DNA of 64,000 bases, from assembly GCF_028471905.1 (NCBI RefSeq), contig NZ_CP116902.1, positions 594,501 to 658,500 of the forward strand, written 5' to 3'. The stretch is from Aneurinibacillus uraniidurans. Its GTDB lineage: Bacteria > Bacillota > Bacilli > Aneurinibacillales > Aneurinibacillaceae. The position numbers and the translations under genes were made by a program. The notes under the pieces were generated by a model. That model saw only the letters and a program-made list of their open reading frames with translations, was not told where the DNA came from and did not search any database. The stretch's first letter is position 1, and each line of letters opens with the position of its first letter. Of the stretch, positions 58,225 through 64,000 are shown one piece after another.

Positions 58225-58438
58225 CTTACAATCGATTCATAAATAGGTTCCTATTGTGCATATTTTCACTTGCAAAAACGTAGAAACCGAATTATGATAA
58301 AAATGTGAACATTTATCGACGATTTACCACTTTAATTCACGTATGCTGCTGCTCATACGGGGCAGTATAGTGAAAAAAAGTACAATGCGCACTCTTTTGT
58401 GTATGCAGATAAATTTAAAGGAAAGCGGAAGTGAAAAC

Positions 58439-59632
58439 ATGAGTACACCTAAAATTCTCATCCTCGGTGGAGGATACGGCGGCTTAATGACAGCAGTTCG
58501 CCTTCAGAAGCAATTAAACCACAATGAAGCGGAAGTTACGCTTGTAAACAAGCATGATTACCACTACTTCACAACGTGGTTACATGAACCGGCAGCGGGT
58601 ACGAAAGATCCGGACAAATGCCGTGTGGATATCGCATCCATCCTTGATACGAACAAAATCAAATTCGTTAAAGGTACTGTATCTGAAATCAAGCGTGAAG
58701 CGAAGCAAGTCGTTCTTGATTCTGGCGAGCAGTTAACATACGACTACCTCGTAATTGGTCTTGGAAGCGAGCCGGAAACATTCGGTATTCAAGGACTTAA
58801 AGAACATGCATACAGCATTCGCAGCATTAACAGCGTGCGCGAAATTCGTGAGCATATCGAATATTGTTTCGCAAAATTCAAAAACGAACACCGTCCAGAA
58901 TTGCTGACATTCATCGTCGGCGGTGCAGGTTTCACAGGCATCGAGTTCGTAGGCGAATTATCTGACCGTGTACCAGAACTGTGTGCCGAGTTCGATATTG
59001 ATCCGTCTAACGTAAAAATCTACAACATTGAAGCAGCTCCGACTGTATTGCCAGGCTTCGATCCAGACCTCGTGAACTACGCGATGGACGTTCTTGGACG
59101 CAAAGGGGTTACATTCAAAATCAGCACACCAATCAAAGAGTGCACACCAGAAGGTGTTGTGCTTGCTGATGGTGAAGAAATTAAATCCAGCACAGTTGTA
59201 TGGACTGGTGGTGTTCGTGGGAATTCCATCATCGAAAACGCAGGTTTCGAAACAATGCGTGGCCGTGTAAAAGTTGACCCATATCTCCATGCTCCAGGTC
59301 ATGACGATGTATTCATCGTCGGTGATGGTGCACTGATCATTAATGAAGAAATCAATCGTCCATATCCGCCAACTGCACAGATCGCAATCCAGCAAGGTGA
59401 GAACCTTGGGGATAATCTGGTAGCGCTCGTTCGTGGCGGCAGCGAATTGAAACCATTCGTTCCATCTTTGAAGGGTACTGTAGCATCCCTTGGTAAAAAT
59501 GAAGCGATCGGTCTCGTAGGCGATAAAAAGATCTATGGCAGCACAGCGGCACTGATGAAAAAAGTCATCGATAACCGTTCCCTGTTCCTGCTTGGTGGTC
59601 TTCCGCTCGTCATGAAAAAAGTTAAACTGTAG
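58439..59632 (+). CDS. ndh: Type II NADH dehydrogenase
   Basis: A 397-residue single-subunit NADH:quinone oxidoreductase (YumB/YutJ type). FAD motif [20 protein letters not shown] (5-24), NADH motif [18 protein letters not shown] (about 160-177), and the FAD/quinone-site [16 protein letters not shown] near 315. The amphipathic C-terminal part binds the membrane. It passes electrons to menaquinone without pumping protons. ATG 58439 is seven bases after GGAAG; longer frames upstream are not supported. A small gene follows 12 bases later. Confidence 0.93.
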   Translation: MSTPKILILGGGYGGLMTAVRLQKQLNHNEAEVTLVNKHDYHYFTTWLHEPAAGTKDPDKCRVDIASILDTNKIKFVKGTVSEIKREAKQVVLDSGEQLTYDYLVIGLGSEPETFGIQGLKEHAYSIRSINSVREIREHIEYCFAKFKNEHRPELLTFIVGGAGFTGIEFVGELSDRVPELCAEFDIDPSNVKIYNIEAAPTVLPGFDPDLVNYAMDVLGRKGVTFKISTPIKECTPEGVVLADGEEIKSSTVVWTGGVRGNSIIENAGFETMRGRVKVDPYLHAPGHDDVFIVGDGALIINEEINRPYPPTAQIAIQQGENLGDNLVALVRGGSELKPFVPSLKGTVASLGKNEAIGLVGDKKIYGSTAALMKKVIDNRSLFLLGGLPLVMKKVKL

Positions 59633-59644
59633 GGGGAACCTATT

Positions 59645-59899
59645 GTGAGACATGCGAGTGTACAGGTGCGTGCGTTGCTGACGGAAGACGAGCGTGGGCG
59701 TTATGAGAAGCTGTTCGAAGTCGGCAAGTTCCTGGAATCGCAAAATCGTCATGACTTAGCGTATACGATTCAGCGGGAGCTTGAGGTCGTAATCGAGCCA
59801 GCTATTGAGCGCCTGCAGGAAAAAGGCAAACAGCGTGGCAATCGCGACTATCTTGATCCGATTGTTTCCCGTGCCAACAACAATGAAGAGCAACTATAA
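59645..59899 (+). CDS. Small conserved hypothetical protein after ndh
   Basis: An 84-residue soluble helical protein (TEDERGRYEKLFEVGKFLES, then LAYTIQRELEVVIEPAIERL). No cysteine, signal or membrane segment. GTG start 59645 follows AGGGGGAACCTATT. It is 12 bases downstream of ndh and ends before a terminator, so it is cotranscribed with ndh. The family is not recognised. A role with the respiratory enzyme is possible but unproven. Confidence 0.7.
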   Translation: MRHASVQVRALLTEDERGRYEKLFEVGKFLESQNRHDLAYTIQRELEVVIEPAIERLQEKGKQRGNRDYLDPIVSRANNNEEQL

Positions 59900-59900
59900 G

Positions 59901-59940
59901 AAAAAAGAGCTTCGTCACATGGACGAGGCTCTTTTTATTT
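59901..59940 (+). terminator. Terminator of the ndh operon
   Basis: AAAGAGC...CGTC pairs with GACG...GCTCTTT, followed by TTATTTT. Confidence 0.85.
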
Positions 59941-59954
59941 TCTCGTATAACGAG

Positions 59955-59990
59955 AGCCTCCTCTGGACATGATGAGTAGCAGAGGAGGCT
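59955..59990 (+). promoter_or_regulatory. Hairpin masking the yuiC ribosome binding site
   Basis: AGCCTCCTCT (59955-59964) pairs perfectly with AGAGGAGGCT (59981-59990) across a 16-base loop. The 3' arm is the GAGGAGG ribosome site of yuiC (start 60000). Folding would block initiation. No T-run follows, so it is not a terminator. Confidence 0.65.
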
Positions 59991-59999
59991 TATAGCTGA

Positions 60000-60656
60000 A
60001 TGAACATGTTGCTAAAGAATGTGAAGGCGTCGCTCTCATACTTACTCATTGCCCTTGCCTGTACGCTGCTTGGTACGTATATGTTACTGAATCAGCCGGA
60101 GAACGTGAAGACACAATCGATGCAGGAAATTCCAGCAAAACCAGTCGTACAGCACCCAAAACAGGCACAGGTAAAAACGGATAAGCCAATCGTTCGGGAA
60201 CGTTTCCCGCTTGCGACGAAAGGTGAAACCGTGGAGACGCTTTCGCTGTTGCGTCATTATCCAAAACGGAATGTACTAGCCACCGGCTATTCACCTGGTC
60301 CGGAATCAACCGGCAAAACAGTCGGGCATCCGGCATATGGGATTACGTATTCTGGAGTTAAAGCAAGGCGGGACCGAGCGTCTATTTCGACGATTGCAGC
60401 GGATTTGTCCGTTTTTCCACTTGGAACGATCTTGTACGTTCCAGGCTACGGGTATGGCATTGTAGCGGATAAAGGCTCCGCGATTAAAGGGCATAAGATT
60501 GATCTGTATTTTGACAGCAAGGAACAGGTCTATAAGGAATGGGGCAAGAAGCGGACCGATGTGTATGTAATCGAAAAAGGGAAAGGCAAAGTGACCGAAG
60601 AAGTCATGTCGGAGCTTAATCGCAGTGCTGCTCCTGTATCATCTGAGAAAAAGTAA
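60000..60656 (+). CDS. yuiC: YuiC, 3D-domain (Sps-type) muralytic protein
   Basis: A 218-residue protein with an N-terminal membrane anchor or signal (residues 12-30, [20 protein letters not shown]) and a C-terminal 3D domain of about 110 residues. The 3D fold is a small beta-barrel with three aspartates related to lytic transglycosylases; here [20 protein letters not shown] leads in, and Asp residues are in IAADLS, IVADKG and IDLYFDS. YuiC of B. subtilis is a lytic transglycosylase-like spore-related protein. ATG 60000 is eleven bases after GAGGAGG, which itself lies in a hairpin. Confidence 0.88.
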   Translation: MNMLLKNVKASLSYLLIALACTLLGTYMLLNQPENVKTQSMQEIPAKPVVQHPKQAQVKTDKPIVRERFPLATKGETVETLSLLRHYPKRNVLATGYSPGPESTGKTVGHPAYGITYSGVKARRDRASISTIAADLSVFPLGTILYVPGYGYGIVADKGSAIKGHKIDLYFDSKEQVYKEWGKKRTDVYVIEKGKGKVTEEVMSELNRSAAPVSSEKK

Positions 60657-60665
60657 GCAAAATCG

Positions 60666-60713
60666 AGGCTGTCTCAAAAGCTAGAACATGGCGGATGGGA
60701 TAGCCTTTTTTGT
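60666..60713 (+). terminator. Terminator of yuiC, GAGGCTG family
   Basis: GGCTGTCTC pairs (two wobble pairs) with GGGATAGCC, followed by TTTTTTG. The left part GAGGCTGTCTCAAAAGCT is an inverted copy of sequence at 61371-61391. Confidence 0.75.
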
Positions 60714-60965
60714 GATATCGACAACGTTTGGTGGGGAGGGAGTGGAAGAAGGGAGGAGCCGTTCGCTTGGTTACGCTTGCAGGGAAGTGTCGACTGTCCG
60801 CTCCGGAAGAACGACGAACGTGCCCGCAAAGAAAAGCCCGTGATGTTGATTCAGCGAAGGATTGCGGACAAAGGCTCGTTCGCCGTTCTCCCTTCGCTGT
60901 GCAATCGCGTAAAAATGCTCTCTTGCTCCTCCCTTCTCCCACTCCCCGCACAACGTTTCGATCTA
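60714..60965 (+). repeat. Long palindromic element D, possible structured RNA
   Basis: A GC-rich non-coding stretch of 252 bases that folds on itself end to end. The outer left arm (ATATCGACAACGTTTGGTGG on) pairs with the outer right arm ending ACAACGTTTCGATCTAC. Inner pairs include ACGACGAAC with GTTCGCCGT and TGCCCGCAA (60821-60829) with TTGCGGACA (60862-60870). It is homologous over at least 140 bases to the minus strand of element E. Element C shares the left arm and element B the right arm. Confidence 0.8.
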
Positions 60966-61087
60966 CAAAAAAACTCTCAGCGCCAGAATGGACTTGTTCG
61001 GTAGCCGCTGGCTTTTCACAAGACTACTTCCTTATTTTTTACCTGCATAGCAAGGCTTGAGCTCTTGATCTTGCTTGATGATTTTTA

Positions 61088-61322
61088 TCCAAAGTATGCT
61101 AGGAGCGGGATCGGGCGGGGCAGCGGAACGCCTGTACGCGCCTGCTTAGCGGAAGGGGGCAGGCGAACGATTTTTGTCCACAACGCTTCGGTGTATATAC
61201 ATCGTAGGCTTTTTTTGTGGGCAAGTTCGTCTGGCACCTGGAGCGGACAGTTATAACCTCTCCGTAAGCGTACCGAAGTGACGAGGCCCCGCCCGATCCC
61301 GGCTCCTCCACCGTACTTTGGA
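61088..61322 (-). repeat. Long palindromic element E, inverted homologue of D
   Basis: Another non-coding palindrome of about 235 bases. The outer arms CCAAAGTATGCT...GGAGCGGGATCGGGCGGGGC pair with GCCCCGCCCGATCCCGGCTCC-type sequence ending GTACTTTGG. On the minus strand it contains CTGTCCGCTCC, CAGACGAAC, TGCCCACAA, TTGTGGACA and GTTCGCCTG in the same order and spacing as D, with base-paired substitutions. The purine/pyrimidine-rich outer arms differ from D. Confidence 0.8.
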
Positions 61323-61336
61323 GAAAACCGCCCCCC

Positions 61337-61391
61337 AAGAAAAGAAAGAGGCTGCCTCAGTCGCTGTGTTAGAGCTTTTGAGACAACCTCA
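61337..61391 (-). terminator. Terminator of yuiD, GAGGCTG family
   Basis: On the minus strand GAGGTTGTCTC pairs with GAGGCAGCCTC, followed by TTTCTTTTCTT. It shares GTTGTCTCAAAAGCT-type sequence with the yuiC terminator in inverted orientation. Confidence 0.7.
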
Positions 61392-61403
61392 TCTTGAGTG
61401 GAG

Positions 61404-61886
61404 CTATACAGTCCATAACGGATACAGTACATACGATTGAATAATCCCAAGACCTGCTCCTATAATGACTTCACCAGGCTGATGTCCAAGAAGTTCCTTT
61501 AGCTTGCGAGCCCGTTCTGCTCGAGGTTTGATCCGCAAGGCTTTCACTTCTTCAAGCAGAACATTAAAGTCTTCTATTAACGTGTTAAGAACGGCTGCAT
61601 GTGTGCCAGCATGTCGGCGCACGCCTGCGGCATCAAACATAATAATGATGGCAAAAACCGTAGAGATTGCAAAATACGTAGAATTAAAGCCTTCTACAAG
61701 TCCTACCGCTGTAGTCAGGGCGGTAACAGCGGCTGAGTGGGAACTCGGCATGCCTCCGGTGCTAAATACGAGCCGCCAGTCCCACCGTTTTGTGGATAAA
61801 TACGTAATCGGGACTTTCACAACTTGAGCAAGCACGATCGCTAGAAGGGCAGAGCAGAGTGGGAAATTACTAAACCATGTTGACAT
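61404..61886 (-). CDS. yuiD: YuiD family divergent PAP2/DUF212 membrane protein
   Basis: A 160-residue protein with about four hydrophobic segments. Family marks are FSTGGMPSSHSAAVTALTTA (GGMPSSHSA is the acid-phosphatase-like motif of DUF212) and FDAAGVRRHAGTHAAVLN, which correspond to the PAP2 core. It ends with LLGHQPGEVIIGAGLGI. Members may dephosphorylate lipids; B. subtilis YuiD is not characterised to my knowledge. ATG 61886 is eight bases after AAAGGA; ATG 61892 is closer. The yuiC-yuiD-yuiE order is that of B. subtilis, with elements D and E inserted between. Confidence 0.9.
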   Translation of the reverse strand: MSTWFSNFPLCSALLAIVLAQVVKVPITYLSTKRWDWRLVFSTGGMPSSHSAAVTALTTAVGLVEGFNSTYFAISTVFAIIIMFDAAGVRRHAGTHAAVLNTLIEDFNVLLEEVKALRIKPRAERARKLKELLGHQPGEVIIGAGLGIIQSYVLYPLWTV

Positions 61887-61981
61887 GCACATCTTCCTTT
61901 CTGCAAAGGACTCTCTCTATTGTATACTATATAGAGGAATAACTTCAAAATCTGCATGTATTTTTTTCGGAGGTGGCAAAT

Positions 61982-63481
61982 GTGAAAATCGAAATTCAAA
62001 CAGTTCAAGCTCATACCATCCAGGCAGATTGCCTGATTGTTGGGATTACAGAAGGAAGTAGCAAATTGCCGGACGTACTGGCAGGGGCTGATAAAGAACT
62101 TGGTGGTGCACTTACGGAATTGTTTGCGGGCGGTGAGGTGTCCGGCAAGAAGAAAAACGTGCAGATCATCCATACATTCGGCAAAATGGCTGCTCGCCGC
62201 ATTATGCTAATTGGCCTTGGGAAAGAGGCGGACTATTCGTTTGAAGTTGTTCGTGAGGCTGCGGCACGCGCTGTGAAAGAAGCACTCAAAGCAAAGCTTA
62301 CAACGCTAACGTTTGCGTTTGATCTGGCGATGGGTACGCATGAAACCGGACACGCAATTGTCGAAGGGGCACTGCTTGCGAACTATCGTATTACGAGTTA
62401 TCAGCGCGATCATAAATCAGCTCCGCAGCTTACAGCTCTAACGATCATAAGTCCAGAAGACGCGGTAGAGCAGGTGAAGGAAGGAGCGCGCATTGGAGAG
62501 GCGTTTGCGAATGGTACGAATCTCGCACGTGATCTCACGAATCTACCGGGCAATTATTTGACGCCGACCATTCTCGCTCAGAAGGCGTGTGAGCTTGCAG
62601 AGCGTCATGGGATGGAAGTTGAAGTTCTTGATAAAGCGAACATGGAAGTAGAAGGCATGGGAGGTCTGCTTGGCGTGAGCCAGGGATCAGCAGAACCACC
62701 TAAACTGATTGTTATTAAATATAAAGGGGCAGGCAGTTGGACTGATGTGCTCGGTATCGTTGGCAAAGGGGTTACGTTTGACTCCGGCGGTATCTCCATT
62801 AAACCAGCGGCATCCATGGACGAGATGAAAGGCGACATGGGCGGAGCTGCTTCTGTTTTGGGCGTGCTCGATATTCTTGGTACGCTTAAGCCTGCGATTG
62901 ATGTTGTCGCTGTGATTCCGACAACCGAGAACATGCCAAGCGGTACGGCGCTTAAACCAGGTGATGTGATTACTGCGATGAATGGCAAAACGATCGAAAT
63001 TTTGAATACAGATGCGGAAGGACGTCTCATTCTTGCGGATGGATTGTCGTATGCCCGTAAAATGGGCGCATCGCGTCTTGTAGATATGGCGACTTTGACA
63101 GGGGCTGCACTTGTGGCGCTTGGCACGTGCACAACAGCCGCCATTACGAATGACGAAATGCTGATGGAAGAAGTGATGGAGGCAGCAGCTGAGGCGGGTG
63201 AGTTACTGTGGCGTTTGCCAACATTCGACCTGTATATGGAGCAGATCAAAAGCCAGATTGCTGACTTGAAAAATACCGGCGGTCGTCATGCAGGCACAAT
63301 TACAGCGGGCTTATTCTTGCGTGAGTTCGCAGAAGATACACCATGGGTGCATCTTGATATTGCTGGGCCGAGCTGGGCAGCGAAGGCAGACGACTTCACC
63401 CCGGCTGGCGGCACAGGTGCAATGGTACGGACAGTAGCAACGCTTGCCCTGCAAATGTCGCAGGAAGATTCCGAAATTTAG
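61982..63481 (+). CDS. pepA: Cytosol (leucyl) aminopeptidase, M17 (YuiE)
   Basis: A 499-residue M17 aminopeptidase that releases N-terminal residues from peptides. The C-terminal catalytic domain carries GKGVTFDSGGISIKPA (metal-binding Lys and Asp), MKGDMGGAASVL, and the signature NTDAEGRLILADGLSYA, with the catalytic Arg in that motif. The N-terminal macro-like domain extends to about 165. GTG 61982 lies eight bases after GGAGG; the GTG at 61973 overlaps that site. It corresponds to B. subtilis yuiE. A hairpin terminator follows before the xpt riboswitch. Confidence 0.95.
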   Translation: MKIEIQTVQAHTIQADCLIVGITEGSSKLPDVLAGADKELGGALTELFAGGEVSGKKKNVQIIHTFGKMAARRIMLIGLGKEADYSFEVVREAAARAVKEALKAKLTTLTFAFDLAMGTHETGHAIVEGALLANYRITSYQRDHKSAPQLTALTIISPEDAVEQVKEGARIGEAFANGTNLARDLTNLPGNYLTPTILAQKACELAERHGMEVEVLDKANMEVEGMGGLLGVSQGSAEPPKLIVIKYKGAGSWTDVLGIVGKGVTFDSGGISIKPAASMDEMKGDMGGAASVLGVLDILGTLKPAIDVVAVIPTTENMPSGTALKPGDVITAMNGKTIEILNTDAEGRLILADGLSYARKMGASRLVDMATLTGAALVALGTCTTAAITNDEMLMEEVMEAAAEAGELLWRLPTFDLYMEQIKSQIADLKNTGGRHAGTITAGLFLREFAEDTPWVHLDIAGPSWAAKADDFTPAGGTGAMVRTVATLALQMSQEDSEI

Positions 63482-63519
63482 TAAATAAAACCGAATGTTC
63501 GTCATGCTGGAATGGAATA

Positions 63520-63556
63520 AAGTTCGGATTTTTCGTAAATCCGGGCTTTATTTTTA
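63520..63556 (+). terminator. Terminator of pepA
   Basis: AAGTTCGGATTT pairs with AAATCCGGGCTT around a 5-base loop, followed by TATTTTTA. Confidence 0.8.
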
Positions 63557-63606
63557 TGTGGAGATTCGTTATAATGACAACATCAATAAACGAAAAATAA
63601 ATACGA

Positions 63607-63676
63607 ACTCGTATAATCGCGGGGATAAGGCCCGCAAGTTTCTACCAGACTACCGTTAAATAGTCTGACTACGAGT
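63607..63676 (+). ncRNA. Guanine (purine) riboswitch upstream of xpt
   Basis: P1 ACTCGTA (63607-63613) pairs with TACGAGT (63670-63676). The core has the purine aptamer sequences TATAATCGCGGGGATAAGG, CGCAAGTTTCTACC, and the P3 hairpin. The junction after P3 reads TGACTACGAG; the C at the ligand-pairing position marks guanine/hypoxanthine specificity and not adenine. A TATAAT at 63570-63575 is the likely promoter -10. Confidence 0.95.
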
Positions 63677-63728
63677 GAGATCATCGGAATAGTTGTTCGC
63701 TTTTGGCGGCACATCTATGGAGAGCAAG

Positions 63729-63787
63729 TCCGTACGATGGTTTTCACTGTAGGAGTGAAAGCCATTGTGCGGGCTTTTTGTTTTTCT
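63729..63787 (+). terminator. Expression-platform terminator of the xpt riboswitch
   Basis: CCGTACGATGGTTTTCACT pairs (with mismatches) with AGTGAAAGCCATTGTGCGG around GTAGG, followed by GCTTTTTGTTTTT. It ends 24 bases before the xpt start and would stop transcription when purine is bound. Confidence 0.92.
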
Positions 63788-63796
63788 GACGAATAG

Positions 63797-64000
<204 letters not shown>

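Noticed and set aside
58958-59752. Minus-strand open frame of 264 residues
   Set aside because: Fully antisense to ndh, no ribosome site, and a composition rich in Phe, Cys, His and Trp that reflects the codons of ndh.
60616-61060. Several open frames through elements D and E on both strands
   Set aside because: The GC-rich palindromes create long frames on both strands by chance. None has a ribosome site or protein-like features, and the D/E comparison shows conservation of pairing and not of codons.

Overview
The window reads as chromosomal DNA of a spore-forming, rod-type Bacillota (order Bacillales). Evidence: strong GGAGG ribosome binding sites, T-box-free but SAM-I and guanine riboswitch control, a LytH-type spore-cortex endopeptidase, a YhcN/YlaJ spore lipoprotein, and a string of genes in the order of the Bacillus subtilis yun-yut-yum-yui region (lytH, lipA, yutD, yutE, yutF, yutG, yutI, yuzB, yutM, yumC, ndh, yuiC, yuiD, yuiE, xpt). 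A futalosine-pathway menaquinone gene (mqnE) argues against B. subtilis itself; an Aneurinibacillus/Brevibacillus-like genome is my best guess, from gene content and not from any search.

Layout. 1-6.9 kb: a truncated lipoprotein, a HAD phosphatase, two cell-wall enzymes (L,D-transpeptidase, LytH), lipA, a spore lipoprotein, yutD and small conserved proteins, yutE. 7-11 kb: a SufR-like regulator, a stalk-domain secreted protein, a YbaK deacylase, and a MerR regulator/EamA exporter pair with a classic long-spacer MerR promoter. 11-16.7 kb: methylthioribose kinase (minus) and a sugar-type ABC transporter (plus), each behind its own SAM-I riboswitch; together they look like a methylthioribose uptake and salvage unit. 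16.7-23.7 kb: chemoreceptor, yutF, SLH protein, yutG, an unusual SDR, ytkD, soluble chemoreceptor.

23.8-38.9 kb: a phenylacetate-degradation island in two transcription units. The first carries paaI, paaK, a 3-hydroxyacyl-CoA dehydrogenase, an apparently inactive paralogue of it, two thiolases and a five-gene branched-chain-type ABC transporter. The second carries paaABCD and an aldehyde dehydrogenase. Both promoters carry an AACGTT palindrome. paaE, paaF, paaG and paaZ are not in the window.

38.9-48 kb: a YcdB-domain protein, MFS transporter with divergent LysR regulator, yutI, mccA-mccB (reverse transsulfuration), yuzB, a small membrane protein flanked by duplicated terminators, mqnE, yutM/erpA. 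48-54.1 kb: a tiny XapX protein and two GGDEF sensor proteins with universal stress and zinc-ribbon partners. 54.2-64 kb: YmaF, a secreted phosphoesterase, an exported superoxide dismutase, small proteins, yumC, ndh, yuiC, yuiD, pepA, and a guanine riboswitch before the truncated xpt.

The most unusual feature is non-coding: a family of long-stem palindromic elements at 12.4-12.7, 22.7 and 60.7-61.3 kb. The two at 60.7-61.3 kb are diverged copies in opposite orientation whose base pairs co-vary, as expected of a structured RNA or a maintained palindromic repeat. No tRNA, rRNA, CRISPR array or intact insertion sequence was seen.
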